From Mycoplasmatota bacterium (GTDB lineage Bacteria; Bacillota_I; Bacilli_A; MAG-NZ): a stretch of 64,000 bases of DNA. Positions within the stretch are counted from its first letter, which is position 1. Each line of letters starts with the position of its first letter. The notes under the pieces were generated by a model. That model ran no database searches and was not told the origin of the DNA. It worked only from the letters and a program-made list of their open reading frames with translations. Made by a program: the position numbers and the translations under genes. The stretch lies in assembly GCA_018394315.1 (NCBI GenBank), contig CP074575.1:1644615-1708614 (forward strand), given 5' to 3'. Shown piece by piece: positions 35,679 through 47,439 of this stretch.

Positions 35679-36983
35679 TTAATCTCGTTTTCTCAAGATG
35701 AATTTTATTGGTGTCCCACTAAAATTAAATGCACCACGCAAGCAATTCTCTAAATATCTTATATAAGAAAAATGAGCATATTCTGGATCATTAACAAATA
35801 AAATAAATGTTGGTGGTGAGCTTGTAGCTTGAGTAGAATAATAAACCTTTAATCTTCCACCATTGAATTGAGGTGTAGGATTCATCTGTAGAGCATCAAC
35901 GATAATGTCATTGATTATATGTGTTTTAAATCGCTTTTGATAGTTTTCGTAAACTTCATCAATTGATTCAAATAGCGTATGAATCCTCTTCTTTGTTAAA
36001 GCACTTAAATAAACAATTGGAGCATAAGTTATAAATTTAAAATGACTTCTTAATTCCTGCTCCCACTCTTTCATAATCTTATCATGCTTATCAACTAAAT
36101 CCCACTTATTAATAACGATAATAATACCTTTATTAGATTCTTTGGCATAGCCCGCGATTCTTTTATCTTGTTCCCTAATTCCTTGTTCACCATCAATTAA
36201 TATCAAACAAATATCACTACGGTCAATAGCTTGTAAAGCACGTAATACGCTGTATTTCTCAGCATTTTCAATTACTTTACCTCTTTTTCTTATACCCGCG
36301 GTATCAATTACTGCGTAATCTTTTCCATCTTTTTTAAACATGGTATCTATTGCATCTCTAGTAGTACCTTCAATGTTACTAACAATTACTCTTTCTTCTC
36401 CTAGTAATGCATTAGTTAATGAACTTTTTCCAACATTTGGTCTTCCAATAACAGAAAACTTTATTGATTCTTTAGGTAAAGAATCAATTTTTTCTGGAAA
36501 ATTACTAATAATATTATCTAGTAAATCACCAATTCCGATACCATGCAAGCTTGATATCGCAATAGGCTCTCCTAAACCTAAGCTATAAAAATCATATTTA
36601 TTATCTAGTAAATGTTCTCCATCTATTTTATTTATAGCGAGGATAATTGGTTTATCTGATTTATACAAGATTCTAGCAACAATTTCATCTTCTTCAGTTA
36701 CAGTACTTCTACCATCTGTTAAAAACACTATAACATCGGCTTCCTCAATTGCAAGTTCTGCTTGTTGCCTTATTTCTAGAAGAAAAGGAGCATCTTTAAT
36801 ATCGATGCCTCCTGTATCAATTAAATTAAATTCTTTACCTAACCACTCGCCTTTAGCATAAATTCGATCGCGAGTAACACCTGGTTGGTCATCAGTGATA
36901 GAAAGTCTTTCACCAATCAGTCGGTTAAACAAAGTAGATTTTCCTACATTAGGCCTTCCGACAATTGCAACTACAGGTAACAT
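35679..36983 (-). CDS. der: Ribosome biogenesis GTPase Der (EngA)
   Basis: Der has two GTPase domains in tandem and helps assemble the 50S subunit. Both P-loops are visible ([15 protein letters not shown] near residue 8, [15 protein letters not shown] near 183). The switch motifs DTGG and DTAG, the NKxD motifs NKID and NKWD, and the C-terminal KH-like domain are present. At 434 residues it is complete. Confidence 0.97.
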   Translation of the reverse strand: MLPVVAIVGRPNVGKSTLFNRLIGERLSITDDQPGVTRDRIYAKGEWLGKEFNLIDTGGIDIKDAPFLLEIRQQAELAIEEADVIVFLTDGRSTVTEEDEIVARILYKSDKPIILAINKIDGEHLLDNKYDFYSLGLGEPIAISSLHGIGIGDLLDNIISNFPEKIDSLPKESIKFSVIGRPNVGKSSLTNALLGEERVIVSNIEGTTRDAIDTMFKKDGKDYAVIDTAGIRKRGKVIENAEKYSVLRALQAIDRSDICLILIDGEQGIREQDKRIAGYAKESNKGIIIVINKWDLVDKHDKIMKEWEQELRSHFKFITYAPIVYLSALTKKRIHTLFESIDEVYENYQKRFKTHIINDIIVDALQMNPTPQFNGGRLKVYYSTQATSSPPTFILFVNDPEYAHFSYIRYLENCLRGAFNFSGTPIKFILRKRD

Positions 36984-36999
36984 AAAATCACCTTCAATA

Positions 37000-38385
37000 T
37001 TATTTTTTCTTTTCTAAAACGTCTTTAAATAAATCACCCAAAGTTACTGTTCTTGTTTCTTGTGTCTTGATATACTTATCAAATTCAGCTCTTTGACGTG
37101 CATTTTGTACTTCTTTAACGCTTAATTTCATCTTCCAGCTATCTTTATATAATTCAATAATTTTAGCTTCTATTTCTTCACCAATTGAGTATACGTCATC
37201 TAATTTACCAATTTTTTCTTCTGTGATTTCGTCAGCTGGTAAAAATGCGTCAACACCTTGAACAGACACTGTAAAGCCTTTTCCAACTTGTAACTCAGAG
37301 ATAATACCTGTTACAACATCACCTCTTCTAGCAGTTAATTTACCCCAAGGATTGTCTTCTAAATATTTTTTACTCAATGAAATTTTTTCTTGTTTTTCAT
37401 TAACGTTAATAATGTGAACTTCAACTTCGTCACCAAAAACTACACTAGCAGCAAAGTTATCGTTTGGATTCCAGCTAATTTCAGTATTATGTAATAATCC
37501 CGTAACACCTTTTGCAAGTTCTAAGATGATTCCGAATGGTAATTTATTAATCACTTTTCCTTTTATAGTAGAACCTTTACCAAATTCTTTTACATAAGCT
37601 TGGAAAGGTGTAGGAAGAGTAGCTTTTCTTGAAACAGAAATTCTATTTCTACCGTTCTTTACTGATTTTTCAATAAGTTTTACTTCTATTTCATCTCCAG
37701 CTTTGATTTCATCTTCAACTTTTTTTATACGATGATGTGATACTTCTCCTATAGGTAATATCGCTTGGTTATGACCAAGTTTAATTATCGCACCATAAGG
37801 TTTAGTTTCTTTAACAGTACCTTTAATAATATCATCAACATTTAAGTTCTCGAATTCAATTTTACGTTGTTTCTTTTGCTCTTCTATTAATAATTTTTTT
37901 CTAGAAACTTTGATTTTTTGTTTCTTATCATCCATTTCACTAATAATAACTGTTAATGTTTTACCAACAAAATCAGCTAAGTTCACTTTTTCTAAATCAA
38001 CTTGAGATTCATGAAGAAACATTTCAAATCCTAAATATTTAAGAATTAATCCTTTATTAACTTGTGACTCTACTTTTGCTTCAACTGTTGTTTCATTTTT
38101 AAATAAATCTTTAATAACCTTGTAATTTTCATCTCTGATAATACCGATTCTAGATAAAAGGACTTGACCTCTCTCCTCATCGATCTTTTTAACTAAAGCA
38201 GTTACATTATCTCCAATTTTCACTACATCTTCAAAAGAATTTACTTTTTCATTAGTGAATTCATTTAAATATATAGTACCTTCCAATACATAATTCAAGT
38301 CTAATAGAATCTCATTTGTATTAACTTGGATAACAGTACCTTCGACAATCTCTCCTACTCTAATGTTTTTAAAACTATACTCCAT
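37000..38385 (-). CDS. rpsA: Ribosomal protein S1-like RNA-binding protein
   Basis: This 461-residue protein has several S1 OB-fold repeats: [12 protein letters not shown] near residue 10, a weaker second repeat, [20 protein letters not shown] near 178, [20 protein letters not shown] near 265 and [21 protein letters not shown] near 345. Full-length E. coli S1 has six domains, and Bacillota homologues (YpfD) have about four. It may bind mRNA and the 30S subunit. It is between cmk and der, the usual place for ypfD. Confidence 0.92.
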   Translation of the reverse strand: MEYSFKNIRVGEIVEGTVIQVNTNEILLDLNYVLEGTIYLNEFTNEKVNSFEDVVKIGDNVTALVKKIDEERGQVLLSRIGIIRDENYKVIKDLFKNETTVEAKVESQVNKGLILKYLGFEMFLHESQVDLEKVNLADFVGKTLTVIISEMDDKKQKIKVSRKKLLIEEQKKQRKIEFENLNVDDIIKGTVKETKPYGAIIKLGHNQAILPIGEVSHHRIKKVEDEIKAGDEIEVKLIEKSVKNGRNRISVSRKATLPTPFQAYVKEFGKGSTIKGKVINKLPFGIILELAKGVTGLLHNTEISWNPNDNFAASVVFGDEVEVHIINVNEKQEKISLSKKYLEDNPWGKLTARRGDVVTGIISELQVGKGFTVSVQGVDAFLPADEITEEKIGKLDDVYSIGEEIEAKIIELYKDSWKMKLSVKEVQNARQRAEFDKYIKTQETRTVTLGDLFKDVLEKKK

Positions 38386-38386
38386 G

Positions 38387-39043
38387 TTAAGTGCCCCTCT
38401 TTCTAGCTAACATAATTATTTTTTCTATTGATTCCTCAATAGTTAAATTCGTAGTATCAACTTCTACCGCATCATTTGCTTTCTTTAAAGGATTTAATTT
38501 TCTAGTTGAATCCTTTTTATCTCTTTCCTTTATTTCTATAATTAATTGACTTAATTCTACATTTGTACCAGATTTAATAATTTCTAAATATCTTCTTTCA
38601 GCGCGTTTTTCGATTGAAGCATTAAGAAAGATTTTTAAATCTGCATTAGGTAAAACGTGATAACCGATATCTCTTCCTTCCATCACAACGCTACCCTTTT
38701 CAGCAAGATCTCTTTGAATTTCAACCATTTTATCTCTAACTATTTTTTGTCTAGCAACTATAGAAACATTATTAGCAATTTCATTCGATCGAATCTCTTT
38801 ATCAACACATTTCCCGTTTAAATAAATTGAATTATTTCTATAATCAATATTGATATCATCAATAAAATCATAATTTGATTCGTTTGTTAAATCAATATTT
38901 TTTTTAAGTGCTTCCAAAGTTACAGCTCTATACATTGCTCCTGTATCTATATGGTTTATATTAAGTGCTTCTGCTACTTTTCGACTAACCGAAGATTTTC
39001 CAGCTCCCGCAGGTCCATCAATTGCTAATTGGAATTTCTTCAT
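38387..39043 (-). CDS. cmk: Cytidylate kinase
   Basis: Cmk phosphorylates CMP and dCMP. The 218-residue protein has the P-loop IDGPAGAGKSSVSRKVAEAL near residue 7, DTGAMYRAVTLEALK near 33, VVMEGRDIGYHVLPNADLKIFLNAS and the lid segment ERDKKDSTRKLNPLKKANDAVEVDTTNL. Length is normal. It starts the cmk-rpsA-der operon. Confidence 0.96.
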   Translation of the reverse strand: MKKFQLAIDGPAGAGKSSVSRKVAEALNINHIDTGAMYRAVTLEALKKNIDLTNESNYDFIDDINIDYRNNSIYLNGKCVDKEIRSNEIANNVSIVARQKIVRDKMVEIQRDLAEKGSVVMEGRDIGYHVLPNADLKIFLNASIEKRAERRYLEIIKSGTNVELSQLIIEIKERDKKDSTRKLNPLKKANDAVEVDTTNLTIEESIEKIIMLARKRGT

Positions 39044-39193
39044 ACCATCCTCCTAGACATAACCATTTAATTATATCACATAATTTTCCATTGTCATTAA
39101 TTTTTAATTCAAAAAATATTTTACTCATTCTATAATCTTCACATCAATAATTGTTGATTTATGAAAACCTTTTCACTAATTAGTTTTTTTTAA

Positions 39194-39222
39194 TTGTAAT
39201 GTGAATTTATGTATGGTATTAT
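39194..39222 (+). promoter_or_regulatory. Sigma-A promoter of hppA
   Basis: TTGTAA (39194-39199) and TATTAT (39217-39222) are 17 bp apart, with an extended -10 element (TGG before TATTAT). The hppA ATG follows at 39258 behind AGGGAGG. Confidence 0.65.
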
Positions 39223-39257
39223 GTTAGTATTACCAACTAAATAGGGAGGAAAATCAT

Positions 39258-41264
39258 ATGAGTTTAATTTATTATGGTAGTTTGATTGTCGCACTATTAG
39301 CATTAGTATACGCATTTATTTTATACCGTAATATTATGAAACAAGAGCCTGGGACTGAGAAAATGATTGAATTATCTAATCACATTAAACTTGGAGCTAT
39401 GGCTTTTTTAAAACGCGAATATAGAATTTTAGTTGTATTCGTAAGTATTCTATTTATAATACTAAGTTTCACTATGAACATTCACACAGCACTAGCATTT
39501 TTACTAGGTGCTCTTTTCAGTAGTTTAGCAGGGTACATCGGTATGCGAGCAGCAACGAATTCAAATGCAAGAACAGCAAGTGCTGCAGAATGTTGTGGTA
39601 TACCTAAATCATTATCGATAGCATTTAATGGTGGTTCAATAATGGGAGTAAGTGTTGTTGGTTTAGGATTAATGGGACTTTTAATTATATTTGTAACATT
39701 GACAAAAGGTTTAGTATTCACAAATGAAGAAGCTATTCAAATACTAACAGGATTTGGTTTAGGAGCTTCATCAATCGCTTTATTTGCAAGAGTTGGTGGT
39801 GGAATCTACACTAAAGCAGCTGATGTAGGAGCAGATTTAGTAGGTAAAATCGAAGCAGGAATCCCAGAAGATGACCCACGAAATCCAGCAGTAATAGCAG
39901 ATAACGTTGGAGATAACGTAGGTGATGTTGCTGGTATGGGTGCAGATCTATTTGAATCATATGTTGGTTCTATTATCGCAGCATTAACTTTAAGTATTAC
40001 TTATCTAGATGGTGAATTCATCAATCAAGCAATTTCGTTTCCAATTATTCTTGCAGCAATAGGTATATTAGCTTCAATTATAGGTTCAAAATTTGTTAGA
40101 GGTAAAGACACAACTAACCCACATAAAGCATTAGAAATAGGTACATATGTTAGTGGAATATTAGTAGTTGTACCTGCATTTTTCATCTCAAAAAATTTCT
40201 TTGGGAGTTATGATCCATTCTTAGCAATTGTTGTTGGTTTAATAGTTGGGACATTAATAGGAAAAGTTACAGAAATTTATACATCTGGGCACTTCTCACC
40301 AGTAAAAATGATAGCAGATCAATCAAAAACTGGACATGCAACAAACATTATTGCAGGAAATGCAATTGGTATGCAATCAACTGCGATTCCAACAATTATA
40401 TTAGCAGTTGGTATTGTACTAGCTTATCAATTTGCAGGTTTATATGGAATTGCCTTAGCAGCAGTAGGGATGTTATCAACATCAGGTATGACTATTGCGA
40501 TCGACGCATACGGACCAATTGCTGACAACGCAGGAGGAATAGCTGAGATGGCTAGTATGAATCCAAAGGTTAGAGAAATTACTGACAAATTAGATTCTGT
40601 AGGAAACACAACAGCGGCAATAGGTAAAGGATTCGCTATTGGTTCTGCTGCATTAACATCACTAGCATTATTTGTATCATTCATCGAAGCAAGTGGAATT
40701 GGTGTAATTAGACTTAATGTTCCTCATGTTACAGCTGGTTTATTAATTGGTTCAATGTTACCATTCTTATTCTCTTCAATGACAATAAGTAGTGTCGGTA
40801 AAGCAGCATATAAGATGATTGAAGAAGTAAGAAGACAATTTAGAAATAGTCCTGGTATTATGAAAGGAACAGAAACCCCTGATTATGCAAAATGCGTCGA
40901 TATCTCTACAAAAGCAGCATTGCAGGAAATGATATTACCAGGTGTACTTGCCATTGTAATCCCACTTGTAGTAGGTTTCACTCTAGGTGCAGAAGCTTTA
41001 GGTGGTTTATTAGGTGGAACACTGGGTACAGGAATAATGCTTGCAATTTATATGTCTAACGCAGGTGGAGCTTGGGATAATGCTAAAAAAGAAATTGAAC
41101 AATCAGGAGAAAAAGGAACTAAAGCTCATCAAGCAAGTGTCACTGGGGATACAGTTGGTGATCCATTCAAAGATACAGCTGGACCATCACTAAATATTTT
41201 AATCAAATTAATGACTATCGTATCGTTAGTATTTGCTTCATTATTTGGTTCTGGAATTTTATAA
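39258..41264 (+). CDS. hppA: Membrane-bound ion-translocating pyrophosphatase, K+-dependent type
   Basis: This 668-residue protein with about 16 membrane helices splits pyrophosphate to pump H+ or Na+ out of the cytoplasm. The active-site sequence [35 protein letters not shown] is intact, near residues 195-228. [15 protein letters not shown] near 455 has alanine where potassium-independent enzymes have lysine, so it is the K+-dependent class. Whether it moves Na+ or H+ cannot be settled by eye. It is a monocistron with its own promoter and terminator. Such pumps are common in energy-limited anaerobes. Confidence 0.95.
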   Translation: MSLIYYGSLIVALLALVYAFILYRNIMKQEPGTEKMIELSNHIKLGAMAFLKREYRILVVFVSILFIILSFTMNIHTALAFLLGALFSSLAGYIGMRAATNSNARTASAAECCGIPKSLSIAFNGGSIMGVSVVGLGLMGLLIIFVTLTKGLVFTNEEAIQILTGFGLGASSIALFARVGGGIYTKAADVGADLVGKIEAGIPEDDPRNPAVIADNVGDNVGDVAGMGADLFESYVGSIIAALTLSITYLDGEFINQAISFPIILAAIGILASIIGSKFVRGKDTTNPHKALEIGTYVSGILVVVPAFFISKNFFGSYDPFLAIVVGLIVGTLIGKVTEIYTSGHFSPVKMIADQSKTGHATNIIAGNAIGMQSTAIPTIILAVGIVLAYQFAGLYGIALAAVGMLSTSGMTIAIDAYGPIADNAGGIAEMASMNPKVREITDKLDSVGNTTAAIGKGFAIGSAALTSLALFVSFIEASGIGVIRLNVPHVTAGLLIGSMLPFLFSSMTISSVGKAAYKMIEEVRRQFRNSPGIMKGTETPDYAKCVDISTKAALQEMILPGVLAIVIPLVVGFTLGAEALGGLLGGTLGTGIMLAIYMSNAGGAWDNAKKEIEQSGEKGTKAHQASVTGDTVGDPFKDTAGPSLNILIKLMTIVSLVFASLFGSGIL

Positions 41265-41268
41265 AAAT

Positions 41269-41290
41269 AAACACTACGGAAGTAGTGTTT
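41269..41290. terminator. Bidirectional terminator between hppA and rluB
   Basis: A perfect 9-bp stem (AAACACTAC-GGAA-GTAGTGTTT) has T-rich tracts on both sides. It ends convergent hppA and rluB. Confidence 0.8.
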
Positions 41291-42006
41291 TAATTTTTAC
41301 TTAGTTCTCGAATTACTTTAATTTCATGAGGTTTCATAAGTCGATACTCACCAAGCTTCAAACCCTTATCTGTAATATTCCCAAAACGTACTCTTTTAAG
41401 CTTCTTCACCTTTAAACCTACTGCTTCAAACATTCTTTTAATTTGATGATATTTTCCTTCTTTAATAATAACATTTACTATCGAGATATTAATTTTTTTT
41501 TCCATTTTAACCAATTTCGACTGACATGGTGCAGTCACATAATCTCCAATGTCAACTCCAGCAGAAAATAATTTTCGATGTTTAGATGTGAATATACCAG
41601 TAACAGTAGCGACGTATTCTTTTTCCACATGATGCTTAGGGTGGATTAATTGATTTGTTAATTCTCCATCATTCGTTAACAAAAGTACTCCTGTGGTATT
41701 ATAATCTAATCTTCCAATTGGAAAAATTCTTTTCTTAGTATTAATCAAGTCTACTACAACTTTCCTGTTTTTATCATCAGAGACACTTGATAAATAACCA
41801 CTTGGTTTATTTAATACGAAATATACGTTTTCTTCGATTGATATTTCTTTTCCATCCACTACTATGATATCTTTTTTGCTAACTTTTTCACCTAATGTAG
41901 TGACAAGTAAACCATTAACCTTAACTCTTCCAGCTGAAATCATTTCTTCTGCTTTTCGCCTAGAAGTTATGCCACTGTTAGCAATCACTTTTTGTAATCT
42001 TTCCAT
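41290..42006 (-). CDS. rluB: Large-subunit rRNA pseudouridine synthase B type
   Basis: This 238-residue protein has an N-terminal S4 domain ([32 protein letters not shown]) and a pseudouridine synthase domain with catalytic aspartate in [26 protein letters not shown] near residue 102. It is the RsuA/RluB/RluE type. Position at the end of the dacF-spmA-spmB group matches the dacB-spmA-spmB-rluB order of B. subtilis, where RluB modifies 23S rRNA U2633. Confidence 0.92.
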   Translation of the reverse strand: MERLQKVIANSGITSRRKAEEMISAGRVKVNGLLVTTLGEKVSKKDIIVVDGKEISIEENVYFVLNKPSGYLSSVSDDKNRKVVVDLINTKKRIFPIGRLDYNTTGVLLLTNDGELTNQLIHPKHHVEKEYVATVTGIFTSKHRKLFSAGVDIGDYVTAPCQSKLVKMEKKINISIVNVIIKEGKYHQIKRMFEAVGLKVKKLKRVRFGNITDKGLKLGEYRLMKPHEIKVIRELSKN

Positions 42007-42034
42007 AAGTCCTCCTGCATTTGTTTCAGTGATA

Positions 42035-42538
42035 TTATAACATAATTACATAAACTAGTAACAAACTTACAATAAAACCTATTAAATCTACTAATAGACC
42101 CAATTTAAGTGCATATCTGTACTTAGTTACACCTATTGAACCAAAGTATAGAGTAATGACAAATATCGTAGTATCGGTACTACCTTGGATAATTGAACTA
42201 CAAATACCTATAACTGAGTCTACACCATATTTTTCGAATATATTAGTCATAACACTTAGCGAGGCAGATCCAGATATGGGTCTCATTATTCCTTGTAAAA
42301 TTAAATCACTATTTATAAGGTTGAATTTCAAGAATTGAAAAGTATCATTTAAAATATTAGAACCTACAAAAACCTTAACTGCAAAAAGCATAGCTAAATA
42401 AACAGGGAATATTTTCATTATTAATCTTATACCGTCTTTACATCCTTCAATAAAACTATCAAATGCATTTATTTTCTTTACAGTAAAAAGCATAATGATA
42501 AAGATATAAAGAGGTAAAACATAGTAGCTTATATTCAT
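42035..42538 (-). CDS. spmB: Spore maturation protein SpmB
   Basis: SpmB acts with SpmA in spore core dehydration. The 167-residue membrane protein is of the nucleoside-recognition (Gate) domain type: about four helices, with FDSFIEGCKDGIRLIMKIFPVYLAMLFAV and the C-terminal GVDSVIGICSSIIQGSTDTTIFVITLYFGSIGVTKYRYALKLGLLVDL. Length is slightly under the 178 residues of B. subtilis. It overlaps spmA by four bases. Confidence 0.93.
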   Translation of the reverse strand: MNISYYVLPLYIFIIMLFTVKKINAFDSFIEGCKDGIRLIMKIFPVYLAMLFAVKVFVGSNILNDTFQFLKFNLINSDLILQGIMRPISGSASLSVMTNIFEKYGVDSVIGICSSIIQGSTDTTIFVITLYFGSIGVTKYRYALKLGLLVDLIGFIVSLLLVYVIML

Positions 42539-43104
42539 AATTTTTGAACAACCAAATTAAGAATAATAGCTGATAAAGTTGTTATTAAAGTTGCTATAAA
42601 AATATAAATGATTAGCTCCGCATTAACTAATGGATTATAATTTCCTCTAAGGGCTAGTATCGTAGTTGGTATAAGTGTGAGCCCGCTTGTATTTATTAGT
42701 AAAAATGTAATCATAGAATTAGACGCAACATCACTTTTATTAAGCCTTTGCATTTCTTCAATGGCTTTTAATCCTAGTGGAGTAGCAACACTTCCTAAAC
42801 CTAATATATTTGCTAAAAAATTAGCGCTTATGTACTGATGAGCTTTATTATCCTTGGGTATTTCAGGAAACAGTTTGACCATTAACCATCTAATCTTAGA
42901 ACTAAATTTATCAATCAATCCAGCATCTGCAGCTACCTTGATAAATCCACTCCAAAAAATGATAGTCATTACTATAGGAAGCATTGTGTTAAAAACATTA
43001 ACCGGGAAACTAATTATTAGATTTGTGAGTTCACTTGCATTACCACTTATGAGAAAATAAGTCATACCAACCAAAATCAAACTAATCCATATTCTATTAA
43101 TCAT
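42535..43104 (-). CDS. spmA: Spore maturation protein SpmA
   Basis: This 189-residue partner of SpmB has the same Gate-domain helices (SGFIKVAADAGLIDKFSSKIRWLMVKLFPEIPKDNKAHQYISANFLANILGLGSVATPLGLKAIEEMQ). It overlaps both neighbours by four bases, so dacF, spmA and spmB are co-translated. In B. subtilis spmAB follow dacB and are made in the mother cell under sigma-E. Here they follow a carboxypeptidase gene behind the spoVA operon. Confidence 0.94.
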   Translation of the reverse strand: MINRIWISLILVGMTYFLISGNASELTNLIISFPVNVFNTMLPIVMTIIFWSGFIKVAADAGLIDKFSSKIRWLMVKLFPEIPKDNKAHQYISANFLANILGLGSVATPLGLKAIEEMQRLNKSDVASNSMITFLLINTSGLTLIPTTILALRGNYNPLVNAELIIYIFIATLITTLSAIILNLVVQKL

Positions 43105-44165
43105 AGTCGAACTCTTTTTATAAAATCAAAAAATGTTAATTGACTTTTTTCCATAGAAAAGTTGTATACATTTCTTTCAATTATTATCTCATTATTTAAG
43201 TAAACAATTATTTTCCCAATAACATAAGAATCACTATTATGTTTCAAGTAAATCTTTAAATCTATTTCGTCTCTTTCATCAACTCTAAGTGGTACTGTAA
43301 TGTCTTTTTCGATATATGGTTTATAATCATATAAATTATTCTTTATTCGCAAAGCTTGTGATTTCATTACAGTATATTTATCAAATTTATCAAATCCATA
43401 ATTAAATAATAAACTATGATCATTCCAATCATTTGATCCATTGAATGTTACAACAACCAAATCTAAATCTCCGTCACTCGCTGTGGTAATCAGAGTCCTT
43501 CCAGCACTTTTTGTATAACCAGTTTTTCCGCCTGTATATATACCTTGGCTTTGCACAAGCCTATGCTTGTTTGACCAAACATACCTCATATCATTTTTAG
43601 TGGTACAACTATGCACTCTAGTTTTAGTTATATCTCTAAAAACATCGTTTTTCATAGCATAACTCATTAATAAAGCCATATCATAAGCAGTTGAATAGTT
43701 TATTGAGTTTTCATCTAACCCTGAAGGATTCTCAAAAGTACTATTCTTCATACCAATTCTTTTTGCATACTCGTTCATTTCTATTACGAATTCATCGTAA
43801 CCTAATACACTTTCCGCTATTAAGTAAGCAGAATCATTTCCTGACCTTAACATTAGCCCATATATTAAATCTAGAAGCATTATCTCATCATCTTCAATTA
43901 AATATATTTTAGAACCAATTTGATTTACACTTTCTTTTGATACTTTTACGTACTCATCTAAAAATCCATTTTCTATCGCAACTATTGCGGTCATTACTTT
44001 CGCAATACTAGCGGTTTTCATTCTTTTATTCATATTCTTTTCAAATATAACTCTATTACTATCTATATCCATTAGAATAGAAGTTTCTGCACCTACAAAG
44101 AATGCATTTACTGATACTATGTTTGTTATAAGAATAAGAAATACTATTAGAATTATTCTTTTCAT
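43101..44165 (-). CDS. dacF: Sporulation D-alanyl-D-alanine carboxypeptidase (DacF/DacB type)
   Basis: This penicillin-binding-protein carboxypeptidase trims pentapeptides and lowers cross-linking of cortex peptidoglycan. The 354-residue protein has an N-terminal signal (IILIVFLILITNIVSVNAFF) and the catalytic motifs TASIAK (SxxK, near residue 52), RSGNDS (SxN, near 112) and GGKTGYT (KTG, near 217), then the C-terminal beta domain. DacF in B. subtilis is forespore-specific and upstream of spoIIAA. Here it lies after spoVAF and overlaps spmA, which is also like dacB-spmA-spmB. DacF versus DacB cannot be decided by eye. Confidence 0.9.
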   Translation of the reverse strand: MKRIILIVFLILITNIVSVNAFFVGAETSILMDIDSNRVIFEKNMNKRMKTASIAKVMTAIVAIENGFLDEYVKVSKESVNQIGSKIYLIEDDEIMLLDLIYGLMLRSGNDSAYLIAESVLGYDEFVIEMNEYAKRIGMKNSTFENPSGLDENSINYSTAYDMALLMSYAMKNDVFRDITKTRVHSCTTKNDMRYVWSNKHRLVQSQGIYTGGKTGYTKSAGRTLITTASDGDLDLVVVTFNGSNDWNDHSLLFNYGFDKFDKYTVMKSQALRIKNNLYDYKPYIEKDITVPLRVDERDEIDLKIYLKHNSDSYVIGKIIVYLNNEIIIERNVYNFSMEKSQLTFFDFIKRVRL

Positions 44166-44206
44166 ACTCCACCTCAGTAAAGTATATAAAATAACCCTCT
44201 CAAATA

Positions 44207-44228
44207 TTAAAGGCGCTATGCGCCTTTT
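44207..44228 (-). terminator. Possible weak terminator or attenuator after spoVAF
   Basis: A perfect GC-rich hairpin (AAAGGCGC-TAT-GCGCCTTT) contains the spoVAF stop codon. On the minus strand the stem is followed only by TTTAATATTT, so termination may be partial. That would let some transcripts reach dacF-spmAB. Confidence 0.5.
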
Positions 44229-45643
44229 TTATTTTTCATAGGAAATCTTATTAATGTTTTTACTAAATCTGGAATATTCAACGGTATGAGTGGATATAAG
44301 TAAGGTTTATTAAAACTCTTTAAACTTGCTAAAAATATAAACCAAATACTACTTGAAATTAATAACCCCGGTAATTTAAAGAAGTATGTAATCACTATAA
44401 TAATCATCTTACACAACTTGTTTGCTAAACTTAATTCATAACTAGGAGTTAGATAATTCCCTATAGCACTTACCGCAACATATAGTACGACTTCGGGAGT
44501 AAATAAACCTACATCTATCGCAATTTGTCCTACTAACACTCCTGCAATTAATCCCATAGCTGTAGATAACGGAGTAGGTGTATGTATTGCTGCCATTCTT
44601 AAAAATTCTATTCCTAATTCTGCTATTAAAATTTGTAAAACTACAGGCACATTACCATTTTTTTCAGGTCCTATAAATGATAAAGCCTCAGGTAATAGCT
44701 CTGGTTGTATAACAAATAATAACCAAACTGGAACTACAAACATAGCTATTAAAATACCCAAAAAGCGAATAAGTCTTAGAAATGTTCCAATAAGTGGAGT
44801 TTGCCTATATTCCTCTGCATGATGGATGTGGTCAAATATAGTAATTGGACCTAAAATTACACTAGGTGATGTATCCACAATAATAGCTACTAAACCTTGA
44901 TATAGATGAGTAGCAATTGTATCAGGTCTTTCAGAATATCTAACAAGTGGATAAGGGTTAAATTTTTGTTTTACAATTAATTCCTCAAGTGCTTTATCAC
45001 TCATAGCAAGCTCGTCTATTTTAATACTAGTTATCCGCTTTCTAACATCCTCTACTAATTCTGGTGGAGTAATACCTTCAACATAAGATAAACAAACATC
45101 TATTTTGGTCTTATCACCTATAGCGAACAACTCATTACGCAAATTATGATCTTTAGCTCTTCTTCTTACTAATGCTGTGTTAATTATAATGTTTTCAGTA
45201 AAACCATCTCTACTACCTCTCACTACTTTTTCAGTATCAGGCTCTTGAGGAGATCTAGTTGGATAACTTCTAACATCTATAATAAATCCATACATATATC
45301 CGTCTACAATTATACCAAGTAAACCAGAAACAATTTTTTCAACAAAAGATTGAATATCGGTTACTTTTTCAACTTGAAAATGTACTAATCTATTCTCAAT
45401 AGTTTCTACTAATTTCTTTTTATCTACTTCTAAATCATTTATTTTAACCAATTGCTTAAAAAGTTCAGTACTCAAAGTTGCATCACAAAGACCAGTTACA
45501 AAGTAGCACTGTATTTTTTTATCCTTTATGATAAATTCTCTATGACTTACATCATATGAAACTCCTACACCTAATAATTTATCTAATATAGAAACATTTT
45601 CAGAAATTTTATTTGAAATAATCAAATTATCAATTTTTATCAC
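44216..45643 (-). CDS. spoVAF: SpoVAF / GerA-type spore membrane protein
   Basis: SpoVAF resembles the A subunit of germinant receptors and is part of the operon for Ca-dipicolinate uptake and release. The 475-residue protein has a large N-terminal soluble domain (residues 1-270, with [41 protein letters not shown]) and about five membrane helices. The GerA signature is [23 protein letters not shown], and the tail includes [10 protein letters not shown]. It overlaps spoVAE by four bases. Confidence 0.93.
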   Translation of the reverse strand: MIKIDNLIISNKISENVSILDKLLGVGVSYDVSHREFIIKDKKIQCYFVTGLCDATLSTELFKQLVKINDLEVDKKKLVETIENRLVHFQVEKVTDIQSFVEKIVSGLLGIIVDGYMYGFIIDVRSYPTRSPQEPDTEKVVRGSRDGFTENIIINTALVRRRAKDHNLRNELFAIGDKTKIDVCLSYVEGITPPELVEDVRKRITSIKIDELAMSDKALEELIVKQKFNPYPLVRYSERPDTIATHLYQGLVAIIVDTSPSVILGPITIFDHIHHAEEYRQTPLIGTFLRLIRFLGILIAMFVVPVWLLFVIQPELLPEALSFIGPEKNGNVPVVLQILIAELGIEFLRMAAIHTPTPLSTAMGLIAGVLVGQIAIDVGLFTPEVVLYVAVSAIGNYLTPSYELSLANKLCKMIIIVITYFFKLPGLLISSSIWFIFLASLKSFNKPYLYPLIPLNIPDLVKTLIRFPMKNKKGA

Positions 45644-45990
45644 CCTTTTGGTCTAAAAAATACTGCTACTAAGAAAGCAAAAATAATTGCTGCAGTGATA
45701 CCACTAGCTGTCATATCAAACATACCCATACCAATTCCTAAAAAACCAACTTCATTAGCTTTTTCCATTGCTCCATGGAGTAATGAGTGACCAAAACTAG
45801 TTATCGGTACTTGTGCGCCAGCTCCCGCAAATTCTATTAATTTATCATAAAGATCAAATGAATCTAACAAAGCTCCCGCTACGACGAAACTTGCTGTAAT
45901 ATGTGCTGAAGTTAGCTTAAACCTATCAATCAAGATTTGCCCAATTACACAAATTAGTCCTCCGACTAGGAATGCGTATAAATAAATCAT
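45640..45990 (-). CDS. spoVAE: Stage V sporulation protein AE (AEb type)
   Basis: This 116-residue membrane protein has three to four helices and the SpoVAC/AEb pattern [33 protein letters not shown], followed by [38 protein letters not shown]. It is part of the DPA channel. It overlaps spoVAD and spoVAF by four bases each. No spoVAEa gene lies between. Confidence 0.94.
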   Translation of the reverse strand: MIYLYAFLVGGLICVIGQILIDRFKLTSAHITASFVVAGALLDSFDLYDKLIEFAGAGAQVPITSFGHSLLHGAMEKANEVGFLGIGMGMFDMTASGITAAIIFAFLVAVFFRPKG

Positions 45991-46991
45991 ATTTTCTCCA
46001 AAGAAATTGCATGTGCAATTGAAGGGATTGTTTCTTTTTGGAACATCATAATTGGGTTCATCAAAGCTCCTGTCGCTATAATTAATATTTTATTAATAAG
46101 ATTATTATTTAGTAAACTCACCAAATAACCAAAACTCACTACAGCACAACACGCACAACCACTTCCTCCAGCGAAAACTGGTTGTTTTTCAGAGTCATAA
46201 ATTAATATTCCGCAATCTGTATGATTATTGCTTATATCTACTTCATTGTCTTTTAATATATCAATCAAAATGGGTTTACCTACTTTTGATAAATCCCCAG
46301 TAACTATCATGTCGTAATAATCTGGTGTTCTATTTAAATCTTCCATATGCTGTTTTATGGTTTCTGCTGCTGCAGGAGCCATAGCACTTCCCATATCATT
46401 AGCATCTTTTTGCTTTCCGTCTATTACTGTACCAACAGTAGCTGACTCAACTTTTATTTTAGTTTCATTATTGGTTAATAAGCAAGCACCTGCTCCAGTA
46501 ACTGTAAATGTAGCTGTATCAGGCTTTTGACCACCATATTCAGTCGGATTTCTAAACTGCCTTTCTGCAGTCGAATTATGACTTGAAGTTGAAACTATTA
46601 TGTTACTACCAATTTCTCCTTCAATTAAACTAGAACCTAAAATTAATCCCTCTACTGATGTAGAACAAGCTCCATAAATTCCAAAAAGAGGTATCCTAAA
46701 ATCTCTCATTACATAATTACTAATAACATCTTGGTTTATAAGATCTCCGGCTATTACATAATCAATATCCTTATCATTTTTAAAACTCTTTGTCATCACT
46801 AAAGAAATTGCATCTTTAACAAGTCTTTGCTCAGCTTTCTCCCATGAATCTTCTTCACAATATAAATCATCATATGCATAATCAAAAAAGTTACCCAGTG
46901 GCCCGCTTCTTTCTAGCGGACCAACAATAGTTGCTGTCTCAGACATATATACCTTAGAAAACTGTATTGAATTTTTTCCGATTTTCTTCAT
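45987..46991 (-). CDS. spoVAD: Stage V sporulation protein AD
   Basis: SpoVAD is a thiolase-fold protein that binds dipicolinic acid. The 334 residues begin near the conserved [19 protein letters not shown] and include [32 protein letters not shown] and [17 protein letters not shown], matching the family throughout. It overlaps spoVAC and spoVAE. Confidence 0.96.
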   Translation of the reverse strand: MKKIGKNSIQFSKVYMSETATIVGPLERSGPLGNFFDYAYDDLYCEEDSWEKAEQRLVKDAISLVMTKSFKNDKDIDYVIAGDLINQDVISNYVMRDFRIPLFGIYGACSTSVEGLILGSSLIEGEIGSNIIVSTSSHNSTAERQFRNPTEYGGQKPDTATFTVTGAGACLLTNNETKIKVESATVGTVIDGKQKDANDMGSAMAPAAAETIKQHMEDLNRTPDYYDMIVTGDLSKVGKPILIDILKDNEVDISNNHTDCGILIYDSEKQPVFAGGSGCACCAVVSFGYLVSLLNNNLINKILIIATGALMNPIMMFQKETIPSIAHAISLEKI

Positions 46992-47428
46992 AAGACAAAA
47001 TTTTCTATAAGATATCTAAGCATTCCTAATATATATGCACTAACAACACCAAATGTTATGACTGCACCAGCTAACTTAAATAGATTTGTCGCAACACCTA
47101 ATACAAGTCCCTCTTTTTTATACTCTAATGCTGCTGATGTCATCGAATTCGCAAAACCTGTAACAGGAACTAAAGAACCAGCTCCTGCCCACTGCCCTAT
47201 TTTGTCAAAAACACCTATACCGGTCAAAAGTGACGCAATTAATATTAATGTAACAATCATGAGAGATCCTGTTTCTTCCTTTTCAAATCCAGCTAACTCA
47301 TATAACTTAAGTAATATTTGTCCAAATAGACAAATAGAACCGCCTGAAACAAATGCCCTGATAGAATTTCGAAGATATTTTGGTTTCCAAGCATTTTTTT
47401 TAATACTCTTATCATAGTTTATAATCAT
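46988..47428 (-). CDS. spoVAC: Stage V sporulation protein AC
   Basis: SpoVAC forms the membrane pore for Ca-dipicolinate and is mechanosensitive in B. subtilis. The 146-residue protein has the family core RNSIRAFVSGGSICLFGQILLKLYE, WAGAGSLVPVTGFANSMTSAALEYKKEGLVLGVATNLFKLAGAVI and about four helices. Start at ATG 47428 (a GTG precedes it in frame). The ribosome binding site GAGGTG is close. It is the first gene of the operon. spoVAA and spoVAB are missing, as in many clostridia. Confidence 0.94.
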   Translation of the reverse strand: MIINYDKSIKKNAWKPKYLRNSIRAFVSGGSICLFGQILLKLYELAGFEKEETGSLMIVTLILIASLLTGIGVFDKIGQWAGAGSLVPVTGFANSMTSAALEYKKEGLVLGVATNLFKLAGAVITFGVVSAYILGMLRYLIENFVL

Positions 47429-47439
47429 CACCTCTAAAT

